Below are positions 42,153 through 53,263 of a stretch of 64,000 nucleotides of DNA, one piece after another. A program made the position numbers and the translations under genes. The stretch is from Paracoccus sp. S3-43 (GTDB lineage: Bacteria; Pseudomonadota; Alphaproteobacteria; Rhodobacterales; Rhodobacteraceae): assembly GCF_029027965.1 (NCBI RefSeq), contig NZ_CP119082.1, forward strand, positions 2,713,001-2,777,000, written 5' to 3'. The notes beneath the pieces are model-generated. The model was given only the letters and a program-made list of their open reading frames with translations. It was not told where the DNA came from and searched no databases. Every line of letters begins with the position of its first letter. Position 1 is the stretch's first letter.

Positions 42153-43379
42153 TCAGATCGGGTGATCGCCCGTCGCGTCGATGACGCGGGTGGGCAGGCC
42201 CATCCGGCCCAGCAGTTCCAGGAAGGGCCGGGCGGGCAGATCCTCGACATTGACCATCGTCTTCACGTCCCAGGTGCCGCGCGCGACCAGGACCGCCGCC
42301 GCGACCGGGGGCACGCCCGCCGTATAGCTGATGCCTTGCGACCCGACCTCTTCGAAGGCCTGCTTGTGGTCAGCGACGTTATAGATGAAGACCTCGCCCG
42401 GCTTGCCGTCCAGGCTGCCCTTGACCAGATCGCCGATGCAGGTCTTGCCGGTGTAATCGGGCGCAAGGCTGGCCGGATCGGGCAGCACCGCCTTGACCAC
42501 CTTCAGCGGCACGACCTCCAGCCCCTCGGCGGTCTTGACCGGCTGTTCGGACAGCAGGCCCAGGTTCTGCAAGACGGTGAAGACGTTGATATAATGGTCC
42601 CCGAAACCCATCCAGAACCGCACATCGGCATCCTTGTAGCGGGCCGACAGGCTGTGCACCTCGTCATGGCCGGACAGATAGGCTTTCTGCTTGCCGACGA
42701 CCGGCAGATCCCATTCGCGGCCGATCTCGAACATCCTGTTCTCGCGCCATTCGCCGCCCTGCCAGGAATAGACGGTGCCGGTAAATTCGCGGAAATTGAT
42801 CTCGGGGTCGAAATTCGTGGCGAACCAGCGGCCGTGAGAGCCCGCGTTGATGTCCACGATGTCGATGCTGTCGATCCTGTCGAAATACTCGTCCTCGGCC
42901 AGACGGGCATAGGCGTTGACCACGCCCGGATCGAAGCCCGCGCCCAGGATCGCGGTGATCCCGGCCCTGGCCACATCCTCGCGCCGGGTCCATTCGTAAT
43001 TGCCATACCAGGGCGGCGTTTCGCAGATCTTGGCGGGATCCTCGTGGATGGCCGTGTCGATATAGGCGGCGCCCGCGCGGATGCAGCCTTCCAGCACGGT
43101 CATGTTGATGAAGGCCGTCCCGACATTGATGACGATCCCGGCGTCCAGTTGCCGGATCAGCGCCTCGACCGCGGCAGGATCCATCGCGTCCAGGGCATGG
43201 CTGGCAAAGGGCATCCGGTGGCCCTTGTCGCGCAGGGTCTGGATGATCGCATCAGCCTTGGATTGCGTGCGGTTGGCGATATGCAGGGCGCCGAATTCGG
43301 CGGCCGATTGCGCCACCTTGTGCGCCACGACTTGGGCGACGCCACCCGCGCCGATGATCAGGACGTTCTTCTTGGCCAA
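42153..43379 (-). CDS. Carboxynorspermidine/carboxyspermidine synthase (saccharopine dehydrogenase family)
   Basis: A 408-residue NADPH-dependent enzyme joining aspartate beta-semialdehyde with a diamine (putrescine or diaminopropane) to make carboxyspermidine or carboxynorspermidine. N-terminal Rossmann motif GAGGVAQVVAHK, then INVGTAFINMTVLEGCI and GAGFDPGVVNAYA. Length and the next gene (the matching decarboxylase) set it apart from lysine-pathway saccharopine dehydrogenases. The nspC gene is 35 bases upstream on the same strand. Together they replace the S-adenosylmethionine route to spermidine. Confidence 0.93.
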   Translation of the reverse strand: MAKKNVLIIGAGGVAQVVAHKVAQSAAEFGALHIANRTQSKADAIIQTLRDKGHRMPFASHALDAMDPAAVEALIRQLDAGIVINVGTAFINMTVLEGCIRAGAAYIDTAIHEDPAKICETPPWYGNYEWTRREDVARAGITAILGAGFDPGVVNAYARLAEDEYFDRIDSIDIVDINAGSHGRWFATNFDPEINFREFTGTVYSWQGGEWRENRMFEIGREWDLPVVGKQKAYLSGHDEVHSLSARYKDADVRFWMGFGDHYINVFTVLQNLGLLSEQPVKTAEGLEVVPLKVVKAVLPDPASLAPDYTGKTCIGDLVKGSLDGKPGEVFIYNVADHKQAFEEVGSQGISYTAGVPPVAAAVLVARGTWDVKTMVNVEDLPARPFLELLGRMGLPTRVIDATGDHPI

Positions 43380-43414
43380 TTGCGGATCCTTTCCGGGGTT
43401 GCAGAGAGGGTGCC

Positions 43415-44515
43415 TTACGAGAGGCTGGACTTGTAGTCTTCATAGGGGAAGCTGCGGACGGTGCGGATGGCCCCGTCCTCTTCCCGGATGGCGATGGCGG
43501 GCATGGCGACGCCGTTGAACCAGTTCTTCTTGACCATCGTATAGCCCGCCGCGTCGGCGATGCTGATGCGGTCGCCGACAGCCAGCGGGCGGTCGAAGTG
43601 CGCCTCGCCGAAGATGTCGCCCGCAAGGCAGGTCTTGCCCGCGATCTGGTATGCGTGATCGCCCGTCTGCGGCAGCTTGGCGGTTTCGCGATAGATCAGC
43701 AGGTCCAGCATATGCGCCTCGATGCTGCTGTCGACGATGGCCACCTGCTTGCCGTTGTCGATGATGTCCAGCACGCTGACCTCCAGCGTGGTGGTGCCGG
43801 TGATGCTGGCCTCGCCCGGTTCAAGGAACGCCTGGACGCCGAAGCGGTCCTGGAAGGCCTTCAGCCGGTCGGCGAGGCGGTCGATCGGATAGCCCTCGCC
43901 GGTGAAATGGATGCCGCCACCCAGGCTGACCCAGTCCAGGCGCTTGAGGATGGCGCCGAATTCGGTCTCGATCCGGGTCAGTTGCTGGTCGAACAGGTCG
44001 AAATCGCGGTTCTCGCAGTTATAGTGGATCATCACGCCGCTGATGCGGTCCAGGGCCGCCTCAAGGCGCGGCAGATCCCATTCGCCCAGGCGGCTGAAGG
44101 GCCGCGCGGGGTCGGCCAGATCGAAGCCGCTGGTCGAAAAGCGCGGGTTCAGCCGCAGGCCGCGCGCGATCCCGGCTGCCTTGTCGCCGAAACGGTCAAG
44201 CTGCGACAGGCTGTTGAAGATGATCTTGTCGGCATAGGAAATCGCCTCGTCGATCTCGTGATCGGCCCAGGCGACGGAATAGGCATGGGTCTCCTTGCCG
44301 AACTCCTCGTGCCCCAGGCGCAGTTCGAACAAGGACGACGAGGTCGTGCCGTCCATGTAGTCGCGCATCAGATCGAAGACCGACCAGGTGGCAAAGCACT
44401 TCAGCGCCAGCAGAGCCTTGGCCCCCGACGCCTCGCGAAGATGCGCGACCTTTTCCATGTTGCGGCGCAACGCGGACGTGTCGATCAGGTAGAAGGGCGT
44501 CTGCATCACGGCCAT
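43415..44515 (-). CDS. nspC: Carboxynorspermidine/carboxyspermidine decarboxylase
   Basis: A 366-residue PLP decarboxylase of the alanine-racemase fold. The PLP lysine is K39 (LALKCFATWSVF), the phosphate loop VSLGGGIHFTGEGYP, EPGEA, and the catalytic cysteine is in GKTCLAGDIFGE. It removes the carboxyl group to give norspermidine or spermidine. The start at 44515 has AAAGG eight bases upstream and a good sigma70 promoter 27 bases further (44549-44577). First gene of a two-gene polyamine operon. Confidence 0.94.
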   Translation of the reverse strand: MAVMQTPFYLIDTSALRRNMEKVAHLREASGAKALLALKCFATWSVFDLMRDYMDGTTSSSLFELRLGHEEFGKETHAYSVAWADHEIDEAISYADKIIFNSLSQLDRFGDKAAGIARGLRLNPRFSTSGFDLADPARPFSRLGEWDLPRLEAALDRISGVMIHYNCENRDFDLFDQQLTRIETEFGAILKRLDWVSLGGGIHFTGEGYPIDRLADRLKAFQDRFGVQAFLEPGEASITGTTTLEVSVLDIIDNGKQVAIVDSSIEAHMLDLLIYRETAKLPQTGDHAYQIAGKTCLAGDIFGEAHFDRPLAVGDRISIADAAGYTMVKKNWFNGVAMPAIAIREEDGAIRTVRSFPYEDYKSSLS

Positions 44516-44548
44516 GCGGGAACCTTTGGGGTCGAAAGAGAAAGGGCC

Positions 44549-44577
44549 GATATAGCCACGACCCCGGCTTTTCGCAA
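44549..44577 (-). promoter_or_regulatory. Candidate promoter of the nspC operon
   Basis: On the minus strand TTGCGA (44577-44572) and TATATC (44554-44549) are exactly 17 bases apart, one of the best -35/-10 pairs in the window. Predicted transcription start near 44542 gives a leader of about 27 bases. Confidence 0.5.
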
Positions 44578-44774
44578 GAAAGCGTGACAGCCGGGTGACT
44601 GCCGCGCGGCCGTCCGCCGCCAGCCGCCAGCGTTTCAGCAGATGCCGTTCGGCGCGCGGCTGCGCGGCCCCGGCCCGCAGGTCGTCGGAACCGCGACAAC
44701 GACCGATGCAGAAGCCGCGCCCGGCCGGTCCGGGGGCGGTCCATCCCCCTCAGGTCCATCTGGCGGCAGATCCC
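44578..44774. other. Intergenic stretch without a recognisable gene
   Basis: About 200 very GC-rich bases between the nspC promoter and the pterin dehydratase stop codon. Neither strand shows a frame with a plausible start and recognisable protein. It may simply be untranslated sequence downstream of the dehydratase gene. Confidence 0.5.
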
Positions 44775-45053
44775 CTATCCGACCAGGGCGTCCAGATGGG
44801 CGGCGGCGGCCAAATCCGCCTCGGTCAGCCCGCCCGCGTCATGGGTGGTAAACGACACCTGGCAATAGCCCCAGCCGAAGGCCACGTCGGGGTGATGGCC
44901 GCGCTTGTTGCCAAGCCAGGCGGCCAGGTTCGCCATCTCGACCGCCTTGGCGAAGCCCTTGAAATCGAAGCGCCGGATGATCGCCCGGCCGTCCGGCGAA
45001 AGCTGCCAGCCGTCCAGGGATTCCAGCCGTGCCGTTATCTTGTCGGTATCCAT
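44775..45053 (-). CDS. phhB: Pterin-4a-carbinolamine dehydratase
   Basis: A 92-residue PCD/DCoH protein that recycles 4a-hydroxy-tetrahydropterin after aromatic amino acid hydroxylation, or takes part in molybdopterin metabolism. The active-site signature is complete: F-x-F..F..A......A...GHHPD (KRGHHPDVAFGW) and VSFTTHDAGGLTEAD. Length matches the family. It follows the cardiolipin synthase gene on the same strand by ten bases. Confidence 0.93.
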   Translation of the reverse strand: MDTDKITARLESLDGWQLSPDGRAIIRRFDFKGFAKAVEMANLAAWLGNKRGHHPDVAFGWGYCQVSFTTHDAGGLTEADLAAAAHLDALVG

Positions 45054-45062
45054 GTCCCCTCC

Positions 45063-46502
45063 TCACAGCAATGGCGAGGCCAGCGCCAGCAGGTTGTTGC
45101 GCAGCCGGCGCAGGACCGACCAGTTGCGGACCTCGTCCAGCGTGATCTCGCGCGCGCGCTCGGCATAGCTGTCCTGCCGCGCGTCCAGTTCCGCCACGAA
45201 TTCCCGGTCGAACACCGCCATGTTCACCTCATAGTTCAGCTCGAAGCTGCGGCGGTCCAGGTTGGCGCTGCCGACCATGCCCATGCGGCCGTCGACCGTC
45301 AGGATCTTGGAATGCAGCAACCCGTCCTGGAACAGCATGATCCGCGCGCCCGCCGACAGCAGACCGTAATAGAAGCCCTGGCTGGTCGCGCCGACGACCA
45401 GGGAATCGTTGCGGGCGGGCAGGATCATCGTCACCTCGACCCCGCGCCGGGCGGCGGCGCGGATCGCGGCATCCAGCGCCACGTCGGGCACGTAATAGGG
45501 CGTGGTGATCACCACCCGGTCGCGCGCCGCGTGCAGCATCCCCGCCAGGCAGTCGGAAATCGACCCCTGCCGCCGGTCCGGCCCGGTGGGGATGACCTGC
45601 GCGACCTCTCCGGGATCGGCGACCGGTGCCACGGGTTGCAGCATGTCGCCCAGATCCTTGCCGGTATAGCTCATCCAGTCGCCCAGAAAGACCGACTGGA
45701 ACTGCCGCACGACGGGGCCTTCGACCGACATCAGGATATCGACCCAGGGCGCGAAGCGCGGCTTGATGGCAAAGGCCATGTCGGCGCAGTTGCGGCTGCC
45801 CGAAAAGGCGACGCTGTTGTCCACGACCAGGATCTTGCGGTGGTTGCGCAGATCCAGCCTGCGGAACAGCACGCTGATGAAGGGCAGCCCCCAGGGAAAG
45901 GCGGTGACGCATTCGGCGCCCGCGTCCTGCATCCGCGTCCACAGCGCCGACCGGGCCAGCAAACGCGAGCCGAGCGCGTCGACGATCACCCGGCATTCCA
46001 CGCCGCGCTGCGCGGCGCGGGCCACGGCCTCGGCGACCTTGCCGCCCGAATGGTCGGGCAGCCAGATATAGAACAGGATATGGACGTGATCCCTGGCCCG
46101 GTCGATGGCGTCGATCATCCGGTCGATGGCCTCGTCGCCCTCGTCCAGCAGGTGGATGCGGTTGCCCGACAGCGCCGACATGCCGCCCACGGCCGCATTG
46201 GCCGCGACCACCGGCTGGGCGTAATCGGGCGGCTCGGCGATGACGGCGGGGTTGGGGACGCGCAGGTTGGTCAGCCGGTCGCGCACGTCGGCCATGCGCT
46301 GGACCTCGGCCTGGTTCATCCGCACCTCTCCGAACAGGACATAGGCCAGGATGCCGACCAAGGGCACCGCCTCGATCACCATGATCCAGGCCAGCCGCAC
46401 CGACGGGTCCAGCCGCGGACGGATCAGCACCCGCGCGATCAGGGCCAGTGTGACCGTCGTGTGAAGGATGACAAGAAACGAGGCCCACATGCCGCGCATC
46501 AT
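45063..46502 (-). CDS. cls: Cardiolipin synthase
   Basis: A 479-residue membrane phospholipase D-type enzyme making cardiolipin from phosphatidylglycerol. Two N-terminal helices (about 6-28, 40-60) precede two catalytic HxK-x4-D motifs: HRKILVVD with SGSRN and HSKILTVD with [13 protein letters not shown]. The Cls-specific RMADVRDR..L and FYIWLPD segments are present. Start uncertain among ATGs at 46502, 46499 and 46490; a GGGA lies just before the first. Divergent from accD. Confidence 0.93.
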   Translation of the reverse strand: MMRGMWASFLVILHTTVTLALIARVLIRPRLDPSVRLAWIMVIEAVPLVGILAYVLFGEVRMNQAEVQRMADVRDRLTNLRVPNPAVIAEPPDYAQPVVAANAAVGGMSALSGNRIHLLDEGDEAIDRMIDAIDRARDHVHILFYIWLPDHSGGKVAEAVARAAQRGVECRVIVDALGSRLLARSALWTRMQDAGAECVTAFPWGLPFISVLFRRLDLRNHRKILVVDNSVAFSGSRNCADMAFAIKPRFAPWVDILMSVEGPVVRQFQSVFLGDWMSYTGKDLGDMLQPVAPVADPGEVAQVIPTGPDRRQGSISDCLAGMLHAARDRVVITTPYYVPDVALDAAIRAAARRGVEVTMILPARNDSLVVGATSQGFYYGLLSAGARIMLFQDGLLHSKILTVDGRMGMVGSANLDRRSFELNYEVNMAVFDREFVAELDARQDSYAERAREITLDEVRNWSVLRRLRNNLLALASPLL

Positions 46503-46581
46503 TCCCGCGCGCCACGGCAATTGCAATTCCCCCCGTCGCGGCCTATCTCGGGGACTTGAAAGCAGCAGGGGCCGCCCGCGA

Positions 46582-47502
46582 ATGAACTGGATCACCAACT
46601 ATGTCCGTCCGCGCATCAATTCGCTGTTCTCGCGCCGCGAGGTGCCCGAGAACCTGTGGACAAAATGCCCCGAATGCGGGACGATGCTGTTCCACCGCGA
46701 ATTGTCGGACAACCTGAACGTCTGCACGAATTGCGGCCACCACCTGGCGATCAGCCCGCGCGACCGCTTCACGGCGCTGTTCGACGGCGGCGCCTTCCTG
46801 GACGTGAAGGTGCCCGAACCGATCGCCGACCCGCTGGGCTTCCGCGACCAGAAGAAATACCCCGACCGCATGAAGGCCGCGCAAAAGGCCACCGGCGAGA
46901 AAGAGGCGATGCTGGTCGCCGAGGGCGAGATCGGCCGCACCCCGATCATCGCCGCCGCCCAGGATTTCAGCTTCATGGGCGGGTCGATGGGCATGTATGT
47001 CGGCAACGCCCTCGTCGCCGCCGCCGAACGGGCGGTCAAGACGAAACGCCCGCTGGTGCTGTTCTCGGCCGCAGGCGGCGCGCGGATGCAGGAAGGCATC
47101 CTGTCGCTGATGCAGATGCCCCGCACCACGGTGGCGGTGGAAATGCTGCGCGAAGCCGGGCTGCCCTATATCGTCGTGCTGACCCATCCGACCACCGGCG
47201 GCGTCACCGCCAGCTATGCGATGCTGGGCGACATCCAGATCGCCGAACCCAACGCCCTGATCTGCTTCGCCGGACCCCGCGTCATCGAACAGACCATCCG
47301 CGAAAAGCTGCCCGAGGGCTTCCAGCGGGCCGAATACCTGCTGGAACACGGGATGCTGGATCGGGTGACGCATCGCAAGCATCTGCGCGACGAGCTGATC
47401 TCGATCCTGCGGATGGTCGGCCGGATGCCCGCGCCGACCCGCGCCGCCCTGCCGGCGCCCGCGCCGGAACCCGCCCGACCCGAACCGGCACAGGCCGACT
47501 AG
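46582..47502 (+). CDS. accD: Acetyl-CoA carboxylase carboxyltransferase subunit beta
   Basis: A 306-residue subunit transferring the carboxyl group from biotin to acetyl-CoA in the first step of fatty acid synthesis. The N-terminal zinc ribbon has two CxxC pairs (CPECG and CTNCG, 15 residues apart) and the crotonase-fold core includes [17 protein letters not shown] and [16 protein letters not shown]. The tail is rich in Pro and Ala. AGGGG lies ten bases upstream of the ATG. The stop is followed at once by a copy of the 24-base element; folC follows on the same strand, the usual accD-folC order. Confidence 0.97.
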   Translation: MNWITNYVRPRINSLFSRREVPENLWTKCPECGTMLFHRELSDNLNVCTNCGHHLAISPRDRFTALFDGGAFLDVKVPEPIADPLGFRDQKKYPDRMKAAQKATGEKEAMLVAEGEIGRTPIIAAAQDFSFMGGSMGMYVGNALVAAAERAVKTKRPLVLFSAAGGARMQEGILSLMQMPRTTVAVEMLREAGLPYIVVLTHPTTGGVTASYAMLGDIQIAEPNALICFAGPRVIEQTIREKLPEGFQRAEYLLEHGMLDRVTHRKHLRDELISILRMVGRMPAPTRAALPAPAPEPARPEPAQAD

Positions 47503-47554
47503 GCTTCTTTTTCACGCAAATATCCTCGGGGGTCCGGGGGCAGACAGCCCCCGG
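47503..47554 (+). repeat. Stop-adjacent 24-base element plus GC hairpin, copy 3
   Basis: Directly after the accD stop (TAG, 47500-47502) comes GCTTCTTTTTCACG and AAATATCCT within 47503-47526, 21 of 24 identical to copies 1 and 2, then a perfect hairpin CCGGGGGC (47534-47541), loop AGACA, GCCCCCGG (47547-47554). It lies 11 bases before the folC ATG, so the hairpin also sits where the folC ribosome binding site should be. Confidence 0.75.
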
Positions 47555-47564
47555 CTTGTGCCGC

Positions 47565-48836
47565 ATGAGCCATTCCGACGCCATCCTCGACCGCCTGATG
47601 GCGCTGCATCCCAAGGTCATCGACCTGTCGCTGGACCGGATGCACCGCCTGCTTGCGGCATTGGGCAACCCCGAACGCCGCATCCCACCGGTGATCCATA
47701 TCGCAGGCACCAACGGCAAGGGCAGCACCCAGGCGATGATCCGCGCCGGGCTTCAGGCCGGGGGGGCGCGGGTCCATGCCTATACCTCGCCGCATCTGGC
47801 GCGGTTCCACGAACGCATCCGCCTGGCGGGCGACCTGATCGCCGAAGCCGACCTCGCCGTGACGCTGGAGGAATGCGAGGCCGCGAATGCCGGCCAGCCG
47901 ATCACCTTCTTCGAGATCACCACGGCGGCGGCCTTCCTGGCCTTCTCGCGCAGACCCGCCGACCATACCCTGCTGGAGGTCGGGCTGGGCGGCAGGCTGG
48001 ATGCGACGAACGTGATCGACGCACCCCGCCTGACGGTCATCACCCCGGTCAGCATCGACCATACGCAATATCTGGGCGACACCCTGCCGCTGATCGCCGC
48101 CGAAAAGGCGGGCATCATCAAGCGCGGCGTGCCGGTGATCGTCGGCCCGCAGCAGGACGAGGCCCTGCGGGTGATCGAGGCGAAAGCCCTGGGCCTGACG
48201 GCGCCGGTCCTGGCCCAGGGCCAGCACTGGATGGCCGCACCCGAACGCGGCGGCATGGTCTATCAGGACGATCACGGGCTGTGGGATCTGCCGCTGCCGA
48301 ACCTGATCGGCCCGCACCAGATCCAGAACGCGGGCACCGCCCTTGCCGCGCTGCGCCAGTTGGGCGCGACCGACGCCCAGGCCCGCGCGGCGGTCACGCA
48401 GGCCGAATGGCCCGCCCGGATGCAGCGGTTGCGCCACGGCCCCCTGGTCGATCTGGCAGGCCCGCAGGCCGAACTCTGGCTGGACGGCGGCCATAACCCG
48501 GCAGGGGGCGAGGCCCTGGCCGCGACCCTTGCCGCCATGCCGCCCCGCCCGACGCATCTGGTCTGCGGGATGCTGAACACCAAGGACATCGCGGGCTATC
48601 TGCGGCCGCTGGCGCCCCATGCCTGTTCCCTCACCGCCATCGACATTCCGGGTGAACCGAACACTCTGCCGGCCGAGACAACGGCGGGGGTGGCGGCCAG
48701 CGTGGGCATGATCTCGGGGGTGGCGGCGGATGCGGGGACGGCGATCGCGGCGATCGCGGGCCGCGACCCCAAGGCGCGGATCCTGATCTGCGGATCGCTG
48801 TATCTGGCGGGCCGGGTGCTGCGCGAGAACGGCTGA
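47565..48836 (+). CDS. folC: Bifunctional folylpolyglutamate synthase/dihydrofolate synthase
   Basis: A 423-residue Mur-ligase-like enzyme adding glutamate to dihydropteroate and to folates. P-loop GTNGKGST near residues 48-55, YTSPHLARFHERI, ITFFEITTAAAF, DHTQYLGDTL and the C-terminal LDGGHNP. The start at 47565 gives MSHSDAILDRLMALHP as usual for alphaproteobacterial FolC. Its Shine-Dalgarno is poor because a GC hairpin fills the region just upstream; expression may depend on coupling with accD. Confidence 0.96.
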   Translation: MSHSDAILDRLMALHPKVIDLSLDRMHRLLAALGNPERRIPPVIHIAGTNGKGSTQAMIRAGLQAGGARVHAYTSPHLARFHERIRLAGDLIAEADLAVTLEECEAANAGQPITFFEITTAAAFLAFSRRPADHTLLEVGLGGRLDATNVIDAPRLTVITPVSIDHTQYLGDTLPLIAAEKAGIIKRGVPVIVGPQQDEALRVIEAKALGLTAPVLAQGQHWMAAPERGGMVYQDDHGLWDLPLPNLIGPHQIQNAGTALAALRQLGATDAQARAAVTQAEWPARMQRLRHGPLVDLAGPQAELWLDGGHNPAGGEALAATLAAMPPRPTHLVCGMLNTKDIAGYLRPLAPHACSLTAIDIPGEPNTLPAETTAGVAASVGMISGVAADAGTAIAAIAGRDPKARILICGSLYLAGRVLRENG

Positions 48837-48851
48837 TCCGGCGAGAGGCGG

Positions 48852-49949
48852 TCAGTCCGCCTGTTGCCCCCAATCCGCGTCCTGCATTTCCCGCAACCGG
48901 CTGGCGGTGCGCTCGAATTCGAAGCTGCCTTCGCCCTCGTTATACAACTGCTCGGGCTGGTCGGCGCCGCTGGCGATCAGCCGCACCTTCGCCTCATAGA
49001 GCGCGTCGATCAGCGTGACGAAGCGCTTGGCCTCGTTGTAGTTCGACGCCGACAGGCGCGGGATGCCGTCGATCATCAGCACCCGAACCGCGCGCGACAG
49101 GGCCAGGTAATCCGCCGGTCCCAGCGGCTTGCCGCACAGATCCCAGAAACCGGCCCGCCCGACGCCATCCGCGAACAGCGGCAGATCAAAGCCGCGCCCG
49201 CCGACCTCGATCCGGCGCGGCGCGCCCTCGCCCCCGGTCAGGTCGTCCCAGACCCCGTCCATGGCGGCCTTGGCGGCGGCATCGGCGGGGCAGAACCACA
49301 CCTGCCCGCCCGTCGTCCTGCCCTGCCGGTGATCGACCTGGCTGTCCAGGCACACGACCTCCAGCCGCTGGCGGATCAGGTCGATGAAGGGCAGGAACAA
49401 CTGCCGGTTCAGCCCATGCTTGTACAGATCCTCGGGCACCCGGTTCGAGGTGGTGACGATCACCACCCCCTGTTCCAGCAGCACCTGAAACAGCCGCCCG
49501 ACGATCATCGCGTTGGCGATGTCGGTGATCTGCATCTCGTCAAAGCACAGCAGCCGGACCCTGGCCGCGACCTCCATGGCGACGGGGCGCACGGTGTCCT
49601 GGTCGCCGCGCAGGCGGGCGCGGTTCAGCCCGGCCTGGATCTCCTGCATGAATTCGTGGAAATGCACGCGCCGCACGGGAACCGGCGCGGCCTCGGCCAT
49701 CAGGTCCATCAGCATCGACTTGCCGCGCCCGACGCCGCCCCACAGATACAGCCCGCGGGCGGCGGGCGCGGGCGGCGGGCTGCCGACGCCCAGGAAGACC
49801 CGCCAGGCCGACCGCCTTTCCGGGACCGGCGCGGCGGCGATGTCGTCCACCACCCGGTCCAGATGCGGCAGGACCGATTGCTGCGCGGCGTCGGGGCGGA
49901 TCCGACCCTCTGCCACGCGCTGCCGATAAAGATCGCTGACCTTGCCCAT
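48852..49949 (-). CDS. zapE: Cell-division ATPase ZapE (AFG1-like)
   Basis: A 365-residue AFG1/ZapE-type AAA+ protein. Walker A LWGGVGRGKSMLMD, Walker B LLCFDEMQITDIANAM, TTSNRVPEDLYK and the RFV.LIDALYE C-terminal segment are present. ZapE acts at the division ring under low oxygen in E. coli. The start at 49949 has AAGGGCG six bases upstream and gives MGKVSDLYRQRVAEG, matching the family. Convergent with folC, 15 bases between stops. Confidence 0.94.
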   Translation of the reverse strand: MGKVSDLYRQRVAEGRIRPDAAQQSVLPHLDRVVDDIAAAPVPERRSAWRVFLGVGSPPPAPAARGLYLWGGVGRGKSMLMDLMAEAAPVPVRRVHFHEFMQEIQAGLNRARLRGDQDTVRPVAMEVAARVRLLCFDEMQITDIANAMIVGRLFQVLLEQGVVIVTTSNRVPEDLYKHGLNRQLFLPFIDLIRQRLEVVCLDSQVDHRQGRTTGGQVWFCPADAAAKAAMDGVWDDLTGGEGAPRRIEVGGRGFDLPLFADGVGRAGFWDLCGKPLGPADYLALSRAVRVLMIDGIPRLSASNYNEAKRFVTLIDALYEAKVRLIASGADQPEQLYNEGEGSFEFERTASRLREMQDADWGQQAD

Positions 49950-50049
49950 GGCGCGCCCTTGCCACGGTTGGCCGCCGCCCCGCAAGACCCAATGCTTGAC
50001 CGCCCGCCGCCGCCTGTGCCACCCCTGCCCCGACAGCGCGAGAGGTTCC

Positions 50050-50697
50050 ATGACCAAGACCCCCACCCTGATCGCGGACATTCCCGTCCTGTTCGTGATG
50101 GCGGCCAAGGCCGAATACGGCCCGGCCCTGCGCGCCCGGATCGACCCGCTGATCACCGGCATCGGCCCGGTCGAGGGCGCGGTGCAGCTGACCGCCGCCC
50201 TGGCCGCGATGCCCGCCCTGCCCCGGCTGATCGTGTCGCTGGGATCGGCCGGGTCGGCGCGGCTGGAACAGGCCGAGGTCTATCAGGCCACGGCGGTCGC
50301 CTATCGCGACATGGACGCCTCGGCCCTGGGATTCGAAAAGGGGCGGACGCCGTTCCTGGCCCTGCCGGTCCGCGTCGATTTGCCCCACCACATCGACGGG
50401 ATCGCCACGGCGACGCTGTCCACCGGGGCGAATATCCTCAGCGGCCCCGCCTATGACGCCGTGGCCGAGGACATGGTGGACATGGAAACCTTCGCCCATC
50501 TGCGCGCGGCCCAGCATTTCGGGGTGCCGCTGATCGGATTGCGCGGCATTTCCGACGGCGCGGCCGAGTTGCAGCACCTGTCGGACTGGACGCAATACCT
50601 GCATGTCATCGACGAAAAGCTGGCCCTGGCGGTGGACCGGATCGCCGATCAGCTTGCGGACGGAAGTCTGATCCCCGGCGCCCCGCGCTTGTCCTGA
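50050..50697 (+). CDS. mtnN: 5'-methylthioadenosine/S-adenosylhomocysteine nucleosidase
   Basis: A 215-residue purine nucleosidase-family enzyme removing adenine from methylthioadenosine or S-adenosylhomocysteine, recycling methionine and quorum-signal by-products. The glycine-rich SLGSAGSA, the VDMETFA segment (substrate-binding Met-Glu) and the GISDGAAE loop with the catalytic Asp are visible. Shorter and more divergent than E. coli MtnN (232). AGAGG is five bases before the ATG. Confidence 0.85.
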   Translation: MTKTPTLIADIPVLFVMAAKAEYGPALRARIDPLITGIGPVEGAVQLTAALAAMPALPRLIVSLGSAGSARLEQAEVYQATAVAYRDMDASALGFEKGRTPFLALPVRVDLPHHIDGIATATLSTGANILSGPAYDAVAEDMVDMETFAHLRAAQHFGVPLIGLRGISDGAAELQHLSDWTQYLHVIDEKLALAVDRIADQLADGSLIPGAPRLS

Positions 50698-50747
50698 CCG
50701 CCGCCAGCCCCTAAACGCAGGGGGCGCAGCTTCCGGACAAGGCAGAC

Positions 50748-52544
<1,797 letters not shown>

Positions 52545-52556
52545 CCGGCGGCCCGC

Positions 52557-53093
52557 CTATCGGGGCGCGGCATAGATGGCCGCCCAGAACCGCGTCTTGC
52601 CGTCCGGCCCGATGGCCTGGCCGATGCCATAGTCGCGGACCTGCGGGATCAGGATATTGGCCCGGTGTCCGGCAGACCCGTTCCATTCGGCAAGCACCCG
52701 GCCTTGCGGAAACGGCCCCGCGGCGATGTTCTCGGCCGTGATCGAGGGCGCATAGCCCGCCGCCTTGACGCGAGGTCCCGGCCCGGTCGTCTTGCTGCCC
52801 AGATGCGTCATGCGACCGCGCTGCGCCATGTCGCAGGCGTGCCGGGCGGCGACCTGCGCCAGGACCGGGCTGGGCCGCACGGGGGGCAGGCCGGCGCTGC
52901 GGCGCAGGGTATTGGTGGCCGCCGCGCCCTGTTCGTTCTGGCCGGGCGTGGTGGCCAGGCAGGTCGCCGCGCCCGCAGCCATCAGCTGCATGGCGTGCGG
53001 ATCGCCGCTGCGGGCATCGGACGCGGTTTGCGCGCAGCCGGTCAGGATGGCACCGCACAGGACGACGGCGGGAAGCAGGGGAAGACGTGTCAT
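52557..53093 (-). CDS. CAP-domain (SCP/PR1) lipoprotein
   Basis: A 178-residue envelope protein. The signal peptide ends in the lipobox LTGC (Cys20), predicting lipidation. Residues about 55-178 form a CAP domain: TNTLRRSAGLPPVRPSPVLAQVAARHA, HLGSKT, ENIAAG, EWNGSAGHRANIL, YGIGQA and FWAAIYA. Bacterial CAP proteins often bind or cut peptides or cell-wall material; no activity can be assigned. The conserved histidines (RH, MTHLG, GHR) that form the CAP cavity are present. Confidence 0.9.
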   Translation of the reverse strand: MTRLPLLPAVVLCGAILTGCAQTASDARSGDPHAMQLMAAGAATCLATTPGQNEQGAAATNTLRRSAGLPPVRPSPVLAQVAARHACDMAQRGRMTHLGSKTTGPGPRVKAAGYAPSITAENIAAGPFPQGRVLAEWNGSAGHRANILIPQVRDYGIGQAIGPDGKTRFWAAIYAAPR

Positions 53094-53196
53094 TGGCTTT
53101 CACCTTTCGAAGCGATGCGCACCCTGCGGGTGAAATTATGAATGAATTAACAATGCACGATTGACATACGGGTTCCCGAGCGCGGAATGACCGGAT

Positions 53197-53221
53197 GGAA
53201 CGCTTGCATAATGCCCGCGTT
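53197..53221 (+). promoter_or_regulatory. Possible ECF-sigma (EcfG-type) stress promoter of the BON-LysM gene
   Basis: GGAAC (53197-53201), 16 bases, CGTT (53218-53221) matches the alphaproteobacterial general-stress promoter GGAAC-N16/17-CGTT. It lies 43 bases before the BON-LysM gene, whose relatives respond to osmotic stress. Many Rhodobacteraceae lack the PhyR-EcfG system, so this may be chance or another ECF sigma factor. Confidence 0.3.
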
Positions 53222-53263
53222 TTTTATTCAAATCGTTCCGTAACATGCTTGAAAGGACGCAGC

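Noticed and set aside
40551..43436. Very long open frame on the plus strand (about 960 codons)
   Set aside because: It is antisense to glcB, the AI-2E permease and the carboxyspermidine synthase, which have clear family motifs. Its translation is dominated by H, Q, R, G and D, the composition expected opposite a high-GC gene. Several similar antisense frames (for example 1974-4067, 24207-26072 and 11727-14354) were rejected on the same grounds.
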